DNA of 44,908 bases from an uncultured Bacteroidales bacterium (GTDB lineage: Bacteria; Bacteroidota; Bacteroidia; Bacteroidales; UBA932), in contig CALVDI010000015.1 in NCBI GenBank assembly GCA_944326225.1, forward strand, positions 1-44,908, given 5' to 3'. Position 1 is the first letter of the stretch; every line of letters starts with the position of its first letter. Below, in pieces: positions 33,190 to 41,401 of this stretch. The notes under the pieces were generated by a model. That model saw nothing but the letters and a program-made list of their open reading frames with translations, was not told the origin of the DNA and made no database searches. Position numbers and translations under genes: made by a program.

Positions 33190-33290
33190 CAGCCCTGTGC
33201 ACCCGCACCCTCTCATTTGACCCCGACCCGGAGCCATCTCCGCCTACACCCGTTGCTCCCTCGCCGGCCATTATGCCGAACTCCTTCTCC
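33190..33290 (+). pseudogene. Decayed copy of glycosyltransferase C-terminus
   Basis: This stretch aligns base by base with 31773-31872. Translated with one single-base deletion after codon FDPD, it gives ALCTRTLSFDPD and then GAISAYTRCSLAGHYAELL, against ALYTRTLTFDPDHGAISAFTRRSLAGRYAEILL in the intact gene. It proves a past duplication that included the end of the glycosyltransferase gene. Confidence 0.85.
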
Positions 33291-33425
33291 TTTGACGTGC
33301 TTGGTGAACACGACATGCCTGACCTCCATGACTCCTTCCGGGAGCATGTACATCGTGTCCAAGAGGCTTCCGAAGAATAATCGGCACCACGCCGGAACAA
33401 AGTAAGGACATGAGCGGATTTTCCC

Positions 33426-33433
33426 TACCTTTG
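33426..33433 (+). promoter_or_regulatory. -7 box of second TPR/HTH regulator
   Basis: TACCTTTG, exact TAnnTTTG, four bases before the ATG at 33438: the same spacing as for the paralogue at 18048. No -33 element is apparent. Confidence 0.6.
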
Positions 33434-33437
33434 AGAC

Positions 33438-35264
33438 ATGAAAAAGCTTATCAGTATCACCCCTGTATTGACTGCCCTGGCCGCAGCACTCTTTCTTCAG
33501 GCTGTCATCTCCTGCACCGACAGGAATGCGCAGGTGCATCAGACCCTGGCTGCAGCCGACTCGCTGATGATGACTGAGCCGCAGGCTGCGCTGGATACCC
33601 TCATGACCATCGACAGCTCCGATGCCGCAGGACTGCCGCGTGCCGACAGGGCGTTCTATACCCTGCTCAGGACTGAAGCCGAGTACAAATGCTGGCTGCC
33701 TGTGGCCGGAAACACCGCCATAACCGAGGCTGCGGACTACTACCGCCGCAAAGGGCCGGAGGACAGGCTGGCAAGGGCACTCGTCATGCAGGGTGCAGTC
33801 CTCTACGAGCGCGGCGATGCCGAAGGCGCCATGCTCGCCTACAAGGAGGCCGAACCACTGCTGGAGCACTCCGGCGACCCCGAACAGCTCGGCCTCCTCC
33901 ACACCCGCATCGGCGAACTCTACCAGACAAACTTTAATGACTCCGCAGCAATAGCCAGAGACCGAAAAGCACTGGCTTGTTTTGAAAAAGCCGAATTACC
34001 CATACGTATAATGTATGCCCACGTCTCACTTGCGAGAATGCTGATGGTTGACTCTGTAGGAAAGGCATTGCCGCACCTAAGGAAAGCTCTCTCTATGGCA
34101 GAGCAATACGGAGACCGTCTATGCGCCCTTTCCGCATCAGATCTGCTCTGTCATATCTATCAGGACAAGAACAACGCAACCGGTATCATAAACACAGCCA
34201 GGAAAGTATTCTCAAAATACGGCAGTGCCCCGCAGAGTCCTGCCGAGGATCAGATTTACAAAAGCATGCTGTTTAAAGTTGCGGGAGGATACATCAGTCT
34301 GGGGAATGCTGATTCCGCAAGGTATGTATGCGGGCTTATTCCAGTCACCGAGCCTGTTGACAGTATGATGATGCTATCTATCTACGCGGACATTGCCGGA
34401 CTGGAAGGAGACATGGAAACATTCTGGAAGAACCGGGCCTTAGAAAACGAAGCGGCCCTGGGCATCCTCAAGGAAAGATACGACACTCAGCTTTTAGAGG
34501 CCGAACTCAAAGCTGACAATTCCAGACTTGAATCAGAACTTTATAAACGGGAAAGGGACATTATGTTACTGGTCCTGCTTATAGTTCTCGGAACTGCAGC
34601 AGCCATTGTGGTTTTTCATATCATCCGGAAAGCACTCAGGCTTCAAAAAGCTGAGACTGTTGCGCAAAAAGCCGAGGCCGACAGACAAAAAGCATTAGCG
34701 GAAACCCTTGACAGGCAGCTTTCCGAACTGACCAGGGATACTGACACAGAGATTGGTAATCTTCGCCGGGAAAAACAGCAGGAAGAGACGGCAAGAAAAG
34801 ACCTTGAACAGAAACTGGCGGAGTACCGACCTTCCGACCCTGCGCTGATGAATTTCTTCAGCCTGACCTACAGAGCTATGCGCGAAATAATATACGTCTA
34901 TGACATCCATCAGAGCAATCCGCGCCACCTTTTGTCCAAATCCGTTAAAACGGCCAGGAAATTCATCACGGACACAAACTCTTACGCCAACACCGAAATC
35001 ATACTCGCCTCCGTATACCCGGACTTTCTCAATGTCCTGTTCAGTGAGTTCCCCGATCTCCGCGAGGAAGAAAGACATCTTATAATGCTCACATGCCTTG
35101 GATATCCAAACGGAGCCGTCTGTGCTATCCTCGATATCAGCGAGACCAATCTCAGCACCAGAAGAACCCGCCTTGCACATAAGATGGGTATAGACAAGAG
35201 CCTGGCAAAATACCTCAATGAACGACTGAACGCATATCTGGAAGATAGAGACGGACGCTCATAA
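33438..35264 (+). CDS. Membrane-anchored TPR/HTH regulator, cassette 2
   Basis: A 608-residue paralogue of the regulator at 18048. It has a lipoprotein-like signal with Cys26 (LQAVISC), a TPR-like region to about 365, a transmembrane helix at about 374-396 (IMLLVLLIVLGTAAAIVVFHII), a coiled coil (about 400-462, KAETVAQKAEADRQKALAE) and a C-terminal HTH (about 541-592, LREEERHLIMLTCLGYPNGAVCAILDISETNLSTRRTRLAHKMG). Residues 39-163 are 106/125 identical to the first regulator; the remainder is clearly different, including the DNA-binding helix. The two therefore probably receive a similar input but bind different DNA sites. It precedes the cassette 2 DUF3244 gene. Confidence 0.82.
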   Translation: MKKLISITPVLTALAAALFLQAVISCTDRNAQVHQTLAAADSLMMTEPQAALDTLMTIDSSDAAGLPRADRAFYTLLRTEAEYKCWLPVAGNTAITEAADYYRRKGPEDRLARALVMQGAVLYERGDAEGAMLAYKEAEPLLEHSGDPEQLGLLHTRIGELYQTNFNDSAAIARDRKALACFEKAELPIRIMYAHVSLARMLMVDSVGKALPHLRKALSMAEQYGDRLCALSASDLLCHIYQDKNNATGIINTARKVFSKYGSAPQSPAEDQIYKSMLFKVAGGYISLGNADSARYVCGLIPVTEPVDSMMMLSIYADIAGLEGDMETFWKNRALENEAALGILKERYDTQLLEAELKADNSRLESELYKRERDIMLLVLLIVLGTAAAIVVFHIIRKALRLQKAETVAQKAEADRQKALAETLDRQLSELTRDTDTEIGNLRREKQQEETARKDLEQKLAEYRPSDPALMNFFSLTYRAMREIIYVYDIHQSNPRHLLSKSVKTARKFITDTNSYANTEIILASVYPDFLNVLFSEFPDLREEERHLIMLTCLGYPNGAVCAILDISETNLSTRRTRLAHKMGIDKSLAKYLNERLNAYLEDRDGRS

Positions 35265-35407
35265 TTTTTTCACAAACCCCATCCGCAGTACCCTCTGAAG
35301 GGGGCGGAAAGCCCATGTGAATCACATCGGAATAGATCGCCATACATAAACAAATGACTACAAGCATCTTACGTCAAGCGACATGTCAGTATGTGTGAAT
35401 TTTTATT

Positions 35408-35439
35408 TTTGGACGGCACTGATCCGTGCGATATATTTG
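35408..35439 (+). promoter_or_regulatory. Consensus promoter of DUF3244 gene, cassette 2
   Basis: TTTG (35408-35411), 20-base spacer, TATATTTG (35432-35439). Same elements and spacing as the promoter at 19894-19925. The ATG is 22 bases later. Confidence 0.75.
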
Positions 35440-35460
35440 TAAGCAGAAAAACCAACGAAA

Positions 35461-35817
35461 ATGAGAAAACTACTGATTACACTAATCCTGATGTCAATCC
35501 TGCCCGCAACCATGCGCAGCAGTGACGATATTGTACGTGACATAGACCTTAGGTCCATCAACATAAGGACCCGCAGCCTCACGGACGCTCCCGAAGCCTC
35601 CATCCAACGGGACATCCTCACCGTCTCTTTTGACGGCTCCGGCATATACTCCCTCTACGTGGAGGACAGCTTCGGTATCACCGTCTACTCCTCCGCCCTG
35701 CCCGCAAACGGCATGGAGTACGACTACGACCTCTCCAACATCGGGGAAGGACTCTTCCGCCTCATTCTCTCCGGACCCTCCGGCGAGTACGAAGGCCACT
35801 TTACAATCCACGACTGA
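35461..35817 (+). CDS. Secreted DUF3244 family protein, cassette 2
   Basis: A 118-residue homologue of the protein at 19956, with a signal peptide (RKLLITLILMSILPATMRS) and the same beta-sandwich domain (RDILTVSFDGSGIYSLYVED; YDYDLSNIGEGLFRLILSG; YEGHFTIHD). In contrast to cassette 1, the next reading frame begins only five bases after the stop, so DUF3244 and the downstream genes can be one operon here. Function unknown. Confidence 0.82.
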   Translation: MRKLLITLILMSILPATMRSSDDIVRDIDLRSINIRTRSLTDAPEASIQRDILTVSFDGSGIYSLYVEDSFGITVYSSALPANGMEYDYDLSNIGEGLFRLILSGPSGEYEGHFTIHD

Positions 35818-35822
35818 TCAAT

Positions 35823-36376
35823 ATGAACAGAGGTTTTCGTTCCATAGTGATTTCTATTTTGTGTATTTTAATCTTTCTTGTGATATTTACATCCATGAAA
35901 ATGGTTAAAGCACAAAACATGCTGAATATTTGAATATTGCAGAATCAAGAATCTCCGTGTACGAGAATTTCATCTGTCAGGGGTTCTCCAATACTGTGGC
36001 ATTGCAGGAAGAAATTCATACATATCCATACATCATCAATAGACTGAAGAACTGCGAATATCTGCTGTTTATTCCCGAGTCCGCATGTGAAGAATGTGTT
36101 GAGTCGCTGCTACAGCTATTTCTTGAATCAGAAATTGTACCGGACAATGTTAAGATTCTATGCCATAATCACTCATCAAAGCTATATGATATCACTGCTG
36201 AATATGGATTCAAAAACGTCATACATGACGGATATGAGTTCTTCCCTCAGACGACCAACGCAATACTGGCATTCAGCTATGATAAGATAATGAATACTTT
36301 ATGCCGGTTATCCTATGAAAGCAATCAATCCGGATATATTGCTCGACTTTTTTTATCAACCACTAAATCCAAGTAG
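35823..36376 (+). pseudogene. Frameshifted thioredoxin-like CxxC protein (8-bp tandem duplication)
   Basis: The ATG at 35823 encodes a membrane leader (FRSIVISILCILIFLVIFTS) and 36 codons before a TGA. The rest of the protein continues in another frame to 36376. Removing one of the two tandem copies of tgaatatt (35923-35930 and 35931-35938) joins the frames exactly (NMLNI then AESRISVYENF). The restored protein would have about 181 residues with a redox motif in LLFIPESACEECVESLLQLF and a thioredoxin-like strand VPDNVKILCHNHSSKLYDI. It lies between DUF3244 and NVEALA genes, one base before the latter's ATG. It could be a pseudogene, a phase-variable gene or a sequencing artefact. Confidence 0.75.
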
Positions 36377-36377
36377 T

Positions 36378-36704
36378 ATGAAAAGAATCTTACTGTCACT
36401 CCTTCTAGGCATGATGGTGGCCCTGCTGTCATCATCCTCCGTACAGTTTCCGAAAACGGAAACTGCAAACGCTTCCCTTGCCTCTACAGAGAATACTGAT
36501 ATCGCTCTGTACGAAAGCATCATCCAGGCAAACATTGCTGCAATCAGTGGACCTGAAACAGGGCTTGACAACCCAACTATGGAGTACAAAAATGCACGAA
36601 ACCAGTATTGCCGTGAGCCTGCAGGGAAAATGGGCTGCGTCAGAGCAGTAGGTAAAAAGTGTAACCTGGGAGTTTATTGCATATTACCGAAAGACAACCT
36701 TTAA
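36378..36704 (+). CDS. NVEALA-type small secreted four-cysteine protein, cassette 2
   Basis: A 108-residue protein. The start at 36378 (MKRILLSLLLGMMVALLSSS) is one base after the preceding stop codon and begins a typical signal peptide. The motif ANIAAISGPETG (about 51-62) lies in the position of NVEALA. Four cysteines follow, Cys78, Cys87, Cys95 and Cys101, with wider spacing than in the cassette 1 protein but the same number. The mature part is small and polar. It is followed after 12 bases by the propeller gene. Assignment to the family rests on the motif, size, signal and gene order. Confidence 0.7.
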   Translation: MKRILLSLLLGMMVALLSSSSVQFPKTETANASLASTENTDIALYESIIQANIAAISGPETGLDNPTMEYKNARNQYCREPAGKMGCVRAVGKKCNLGVYCILPKDNL

Positions 36705-36716
36705 AAGGCAAAGCCT

Positions 36717-37913
36717 ATGAAGATTCGTAAGTTTATGGTACTTACAGCTGCGTTGGTCACCGTTGTCTCTTGCCGTACAGTGGGAGACAACGGTGGCTAT
36801 GCCGCTGTTGAGATTGCAGTGACTCCTACCGAGGGAGTGCTTAAAATGAGTTCGCTGTATGACGGTTACGAAATGATAGTACCCGAGGGTATTGTGATAT
36901 CAGGAATCGCGGATGTGGCAGTCACCGACAGTATGCTTATCGTGCTTGGAAACACAGACTCAGGACTGGTCAGCGTATTTGACAGAAACGGACGGTACGA
37001 GAGATCTTTCCTGATGCGCGGACGTGGCCCGGGGGAGATGACAGACGTCACGGCCATGTCGTACAATAAAGTGGACGGCACTGTTGACGTGCTCGGCAAC
37101 TACGGTATGGATGTATACCGATTCGACCCGGCCACAGGCAACATGACCGGCTCGTTTTCCATAAAGGGCAGCGAGATAACCTGCGCCCGTGACATGCTGC
37201 CGCTGGGTGACGGACGCTATCTCTTCTACAAAGACCTGCCATATATTGACAGGCCGGAGTACGAGGTATATCTGTACAACCCCACGTCAGGGGAGTTTGA
37301 GGGCAAGTGGCTGCTTCTGGACAAAGCTTTTGCCGATGCAGTGGGATTTGCACAGGCCAATAATCTGTCCGAGCACAATGGAAGATACTTCTTCTACTCG
37401 GCTTTCCTGGACGGAGTGTACGAGTTTACAGGGGACACACTTGTACAATATATACGATATGCAGACAACGGGTACAATTTCACGGAACAGACCAAGGAAA
37501 AAGTTTTCTCGCCCGATTTGATGGAATTTGTGGAGAACTGCAAGAAATGCGGCAGAATATGGGGAAATGTGGACTTGTATATGATTGGTGACAAGACCGT
37601 ATCTGTGTACAATTTCAAGGACGATGACAGATACGCCCTGGTCATGGAACCTGGGAAGGCCATAAGTACGTCATACAGCCTACTTGAGGACGATATGGTA
37701 TGGGGCATAACCTCGGACAGCTTTTTCTCTCCGTATTACCTAAGATATACCGATGAGCAGTATGCAGTGTATCTGATCGAACCGTTCGATGTCATGGAGA
37801 AATCGGAGAACTGTCCCACGGACAACCCTGAACTCATCGCTAACAGGGAAAAGGTCAAGCAGCTCCCTTACGAGTCCAACCAGATAATCCTGCTAATGAA
37901 CATACGCAGATGA
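36717..37913 (+). CDS. Six-bladed beta-propeller lipoprotein, cassette 2
   Basis: A 398-residue lipoprotein (signal RKFMVLTAALVTVVSC, Cys19). It has the propeller group's signature SFLMRGRGPGEMTDVTAMSYN near residue 100 and repeated strand motifs (VDVLGNYGMDVYRFDPATG, YEVYLYNPTSGEFEGKWL, YLRYTDEQYAVYLIEPFDVME). It is somewhat longer than the cassette 1 copy (356). The end overlaps the CxxC lipoprotein start by four bases (ATGA at 37910-37913), so the two are co-translated. Confidence 0.82.
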   Translation: MKIRKFMVLTAALVTVVSCRTVGDNGGYAAVEIAVTPTEGVLKMSSLYDGYEMIVPEGIVISGIADVAVTDSMLIVLGNTDSGLVSVFDRNGRYERSFLMRGRGPGEMTDVTAMSYNKVDGTVDVLGNYGMDVYRFDPATGNMTGSFSIKGSEITCARDMLPLGDGRYLFYKDLPYIDRPEYEVYLYNPTSGEFEGKWLLLDKAFADAVGFAQANNLSEHNGRYFFYSAFLDGVYEFTGDTLVQYIRYADNGYNFTEQTKEKVFSPDLMEFVENCKKCGRIWGNVDLYMIGDKTVSVYNFKDDDRYALVMEPGKAISTSYSLLEDDMVWGITSDSFFSPYYLRYTDEQYAVYLIEPFDVMEKSENCPTDNPELIANREKVKQLPYESNQIILLMNIRR

Positions 37914-38530
37914 GACTCCCGAAAATAATATTGTGTACTGCAATCCTTATGTCCATGCTCTGCTCCTGCGTAAGCCGCAACGGGACAGACAACTCTCCAA
38001 GTATCGCAGAATCCATAACGGGAATGATAGGGAAACAGGTCCGCATCCCGGCACTGACATCCACTTTTCTGGGACGAGACTCCGCGACTGAGCATCAGGA
38101 CACCGTCCTGGCACGGCTCATCGTATATTATGACTCCACTTCCTGTCAGACATGCCGCGTGAACAACTTATATGAGTGGAGGGAGATAATATCTCTGGAG
38201 AAAAGCAGCGACGGAAAGTTTGAGCTGACGATGGTATTCGCTCCTACTGAAGAGGATGCTGTCAATCTCAGACGGGCACTGGCAAGGAGTCGCTTTCTGC
38301 ACCCAGTGTATTTTGATTCGGAGAGAAAGCTGCTGAAAGACAATCCATTTATACCATCACACCAAGCGTATCACACATTCCTGACAGATAAATACGGAAG
38401 AATTATTCTCGTCGGAGATCCCGTTCTGAACCCAAATCTGTTTCCGTTGTTTCTTGAAACGGTCAATACGATTGTGGAGTATGGCGGATACTCTGAATAT
38501 CAGGCATCTGCCAGCTCGACATGTCAATAA
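37910..38530 (+). CDS. Thioredoxin-fold CxxC lipoprotein, cassette 2
   Basis: A 206-residue lipoprotein with the lipobox MSMLCSC (probable lipid Cys20, the same Cys-Ser-Cys arrangement as in the cassette 1 homologue). The redox-type motif is Cys79-Gln-Thr-Cys82 (IVYYDSTSCQTCRVNNLYEW), followed by FELTMVFAPTEEDAVNLRRAL and TFLTDKYGRIILVGDPVLN. The order of strands and the W in the segment after the motif match the homologue at 21858. It is likely a membrane-anchored periplasmic oxidoreductase; the substrate is unproven. Confidence 0.76.
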   Translation: MRLPKIILCTAILMSMLCSCVSRNGTDNSPSIAESITGMIGKQVRIPALTSTFLGRDSATEHQDTVLARLIVYYDSTSCQTCRVNNLYEWREIISLEKSSDGKFELTMVFAPTEEDAVNLRRALARSRFLHPVYFDSERKLLKDNPFIPSHQAYHTFLTDKYGRIILVGDPVLNPNLFPLFLETVNTIVEYGGYSEYQASASSTCQ

Positions 38531-38659
38531 ATGATGCCAGCCGTCTCATACAACATCCCTTTTGTCAACACACTGGAAATAGACCCGGACACCGGCAGGG
38601 CCATCTTGCTGGATTACGACGACGAGCACATCTATATATTCATTTCACAATGGCTGTGA
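38531..38659 (+). pseudogene. C-terminal remnant of a propeller gene
   Basis: An open stretch encodes SYNIPFVNTLEIDPDTGRAILLDYDDEHIYIFISQWL and a stop. It aligns with the end of the intact propeller at 28487 (YSIAPANYSAIDPATG...ISYNEETVSLYDLSEWLN). Everything upstream of this last segment is missing, so it is a relic of a further propeller gene after cassette 2, similar to the relics after cassette 1. Confidence 0.65.
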
Positions 38660-38708
38660 CTGTGACAACAGCATCCATCAAGAACAGCTTCATATATTTT
38701 ACTAAACC

Positions 38709-38739
38709 TTTGTTCTTATAATATTTTCAGTTATATTTG
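38709..38739 (+). promoter_or_regulatory. Consensus promoter of RND efflux operon
   Basis: TTTG (38709-38712), 19-base spacer, TATATTTG (38732-38739), 23 bases before the ATG of the TolC-like gene at 38763. Exact match to both promoter elements. Confidence 0.75.
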
Positions 38740-38762
38740 GGTAAATTATCAGTTTGTGAGTT

Positions 38763-40316
38763 ATGGCGACAATGGACAAATCATGGATAATGTATATGGC
38801 CTGCGCAGCTTGCCTGAGCATTCTGTCCGCTTCCGCACTAAAAGCTCAGGAGACACAAGCGGACAGCCTGACGACGGCTGAGAGCGGAACTTCAGTGAAG
38901 CACTGGGAGTTTACGCTGGAGGACGTGATAGTGGCGGCGCAGAGCAAGTCATTGCCGGCAATGATCGCCAAATACTCGTTCATAAGCAGTTACTGGGAGT
39001 TCCGCTCGTATAAGGCGCAGTTTCTGCCCTCGCTCAATCTCAATGCCGGACTGGGACAGTACAACCGCTCGCTCGTACCCCTGCAGGACGCGGAGACCGG
39101 CGAGACACACTACGTGCAGAACGACAATATGAACAACTGGCTGCAGCTCTCGATAGACCAGAACATCCCGTGGACAGGCGGTATCATATCCCTGAACACC
39201 TACCTCAACCGTTTCGACCAGTTCTCACCCTACGGAGACAAGACATGGAACTCCAACCCGGTCAATATCTATCTCCAGCAGCCTATCTTCCAGTACAACA
39301 GGCTCAAATGGGAAAGAAAGACAGAGCCGAAAAAATATGAGAGATCCAAGAAGAAATATCTGGAAGACCTGGAGGACATAGCCATAACGGCCACTACATA
39401 TTTCTTCACCGTACTGCGTACTCAGGAGAGCCTGGAGATGGCCCGACGCCGCTATGAGAACACCCGGCAGCTCTACGACATCGCCCAGGAGCGTTTCAAT
39501 ATAGGCACATACACCAAGGACGAGCTGCTGCAGATGGAACTTCAGGTACTCAACGCCGAGATAGCCGTCGCCAGTTCGGAGGTGGAGCTCAGGCAGGCCA
39601 TGCTGTCCCTGAAGTCCTATCTCGGCATGGGAGATGACACTGAACTCACACTCATCAGACCTCAGCACTACTCGAACATTGAAATCGACGAGGAGGAGGC
39701 CGTCCGGCGCAGCCTGGAGAACACCACATTCAGTCTGGACAACGAGCTCAACCTCATAGAGGCCGAGGCAGCCATCGCCCAGGCCAAGTCCGAGAGGGGT
39801 TTCAGCGCGATGCTGACGGCTCAGTTCGGACTTACCCAGACAGGGGATGACTTTGCGGCTTCCTACCGCGATCCGATCAATCAGGAGATAGTAGGCCTTA
39901 CTCTCAGTGTCCCCATAGTGGACTGGGGACTCGGAAAGGGCAAGGTGCAGATGGCCAAGACTCAGCAGGAGATAGTTCTGGCACAGGTAGAGCAGGAGGT
40001 GATGCAGCGCCGGCAGGACATCTACATCCGCGTAGTGCAGTTCAACGCCCAGTCGCAGCAGTGCGATGTCTCCCAGAAAGCGGACGCCATAGCCGGAGAA
40101 AGATACGAGCTGGCCCTCCAGAGATTCCGCAACGGGACCATAGGCATACTGGAGATGAACACTGCCCAGAATGAAAGGGACGAGGCCTCCGCCCAGTACA
40201 TAGAGGAACTGGCAAATTACTGGTCTTTCTACTACAATCTGCGCAAGGACACGCTCTACGACTATATATACGGCAAGGACCTGGATGCCGAATTTGACAA
40301 ACTTATTGACAACTGA
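38763..40316 (+). CDS. TolC family outer membrane efflux protein
   Basis: A 517-residue outer membrane factor. The signal peptide ends near ASALKAQ. Two long periplasmic coiled-coil helical repeats are visible (for example ESLEMARRRYENTRQLYDIAQERFNIGTYTKDELLQMELQVLNAEIAVASSEVELRQA and the second-half counterpart ERYELALQRFRNGTIGILEMNTAQNERDEASAQYIEEL). The motif ERFNIGTYTKDELLQ is the classical TolC hairpin signature. It forms the exit duct for the tripartite efflux pump encoded downstream; six bases separate it from the adaptor gene. The exported compounds are unknown. Confidence 0.92.
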   Translation: MATMDKSWIMYMACAACLSILSASALKAQETQADSLTTAESGTSVKHWEFTLEDVIVAAQSKSLPAMIAKYSFISSYWEFRSYKAQFLPSLNLNAGLGQYNRSLVPLQDAETGETHYVQNDNMNNWLQLSIDQNIPWTGGIISLNTYLNRFDQFSPYGDKTWNSNPVNIYLQQPIFQYNRLKWERKTEPKKYERSKKKYLEDLEDIAITATTYFFTVLRTQESLEMARRRYENTRQLYDIAQERFNIGTYTKDELLQMELQVLNAEIAVASSEVELRQAMLSLKSYLGMGDDTELTLIRPQHYSNIEIDEEEAVRRSLENTTFSLDNELNLIEAEAAIAQAKSERGFSAMLTAQFGLTQTGDDFAASYRDPINQEIVGLTLSVPIVDWGLGKGKVQMAKTQQEIVLAQVEQEVMQRRQDIYIRVVQFNAQSQQCDVSQKADAIAGERYELALQRFRNGTIGILEMNTAQNERDEASAQYIEELANYWSFYYNLRKDTLYDYIYGKDLDAEFDKLIDN

Positions 40317-40321
40317 TAAAT

Positions 40322-41401
40322 ATGAGAAGACTTTTCATATTGCCGCTGGCCGCTCTGGCTGCTGTATCCTGCGGCAACAATAAAGCCGTGGAGAAAGATA
40401 CGCTCACACGCCTTTCACAGTCCATGGAAGCCAATTATGTGGACACGATGACTCTGCGCCTGTCGGACTTCAGGAGGCAGACCATAAGCAACGGCAAGCT
40501 GGTGGCCGCCCGCAAGAGCGCTCTGCGCTTCAACACCTCCGGCACTATATCGGAAGTACATTTTTCCAACGGACAGACAGTACATGAAGGAGAGCTGATA
40601 GCATGTCTGGATCCCGAAGTGGCATCCATCGCCCTTGCCCAGGCCGAGAACGCCATGCGCAAGGCTGAGATAGATCTCAACGACGTGCTCATCGGCTTCG
40701 GGTACGGAGATGCCGACACATCCGACGTACCGGCCGTCACGATGGCCATAGCCAGGACCCGTTCGGGCTATGCAGACGCGGAGCAGAATTACCGCAGGGC
40801 CATGTATGACTACGAGGGCACCAGGATTACGGCTCCCTTCGACGGCAAGGTCGCCGGCATCAAGGGCCGCGTCTACGAGAGCGCTCCTTCGGACAATTTC
40901 TGCTGGGTGATAGACGACAGCCGCTTCGACGTCAGCTTCCCCCTGCTCGAGTCGGAGATACCGTCGGTAAGGACCGGCATGGAAGTCAAGATATCCCCCT
41001 TCAATGCTCCGGAGAAGACCTACGCCGGACGCATTACGGCCGTGAATCCCATGGTGGACGAAAAGGGCCAGATAGAGATTACCGCCTCCGTGGACAACTC
41101 CGACGGGGACATGATGGACGGGATGAACGTCAGAGTCCTGGTAGAGGAGCTCATACCGCAGCAGCAGGTAGTGCCCAAAAGCGCTGTCGTCATGCGCGAC
41201 AACCAGGAAGTGCTCTTCGTCTACCAGCCAGCGGACAGCACCGCCCGCTGGGTCTATGTCGACATACTCATGTCCAACAGCGACAGCCACGTAGTGAGGG
41301 TCAACCAGGAGCGTAACGCCGAGCTCAGCCTCGGGGACATCATCATCACCTCAGGCAACCTCAACCTCGCCCACGAATCCAAAGTAATCGCAAGACAATG
41401 A
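40322..41401 (+). CDS. RND efflux periplasmic adaptor (membrane fusion) lipoprotein
   Basis: A 359-residue membrane fusion protein with a lipobox (LPLAALAAVSC, Cys17). The first lipoyl half is LRFNTSGTISEVHFSNGQTVHEGELIACLDPEVA. A short helical hairpin follows (ALAQAENAMRKAEIDLND...RTRSGYADAEQNYRRAMYDYEGT), then the second lipoyl half ITAPFDGKVAGIKGRVYESAP. The C-terminal beta-barrel is VQISPFNAPEKTYAGRITAVNPMVDEKGQIEITA-like. It bridges the inner-membrane pump and the TolC-like duct. Its stop overlaps the permease start by four bases (41398-41401). Confidence 0.92.
   Translation: MRRLFILPLAALAAVSCGNNKAVEKDTLTRLSQSMEANYVDTMTLRLSDFRRQTISNGKLVAARKSALRFNTSGTISEVHFSNGQTVHEGELIACLDPEVASIALAQAENAMRKAEIDLNDVLIGFGYGDADTSDVPAVTMAIARTRSGYADAEQNYRRAMYDYEGTRITAPFDGKVAGIKGRVYESAPSDNFCWVIDDSRFDVSFPLLESEIPSVRTGMEVKISPFNAPEKTYAGRITAVNPMVDEKGQIEITASVDNSDGDMMDGMNVRVLVEELIPQQQVVPKSAVVMRDNQEVLFVYQPADSTARWVYVDILMSNSDSHVVRVNQERNAELSLGDIIITSGNLNLAHESKVIARQ

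Larger units (their letters stand above)
33090..33437. other. Gap with decayed glycosyltransferase tail and promoter
   Basis: No intact gene. ATG at 33159 begins a short hydrophobic stretch (RKIYAITAAAAL) that runs straight into a decayed copy of the glycosyltransferase C-terminus (33190-33290). The remaining 130 bases encode a 29-residue in-frame tail of unknown origin and end with the -7 box for the regulator at 33438. Confidence 0.6.

Noticed and set aside
33153..33380. 75-codon open frame after the propeller gene at 32025
   Set aside because: Most of it is the out-of-frame decayed tail of the glycosyltransferase gene, so it is a chance frame.
35285..35315. Possible hairpin after the second regulator gene
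   Set aside because: The stem is imperfect and there is no T-tract; not enough to call a terminator.
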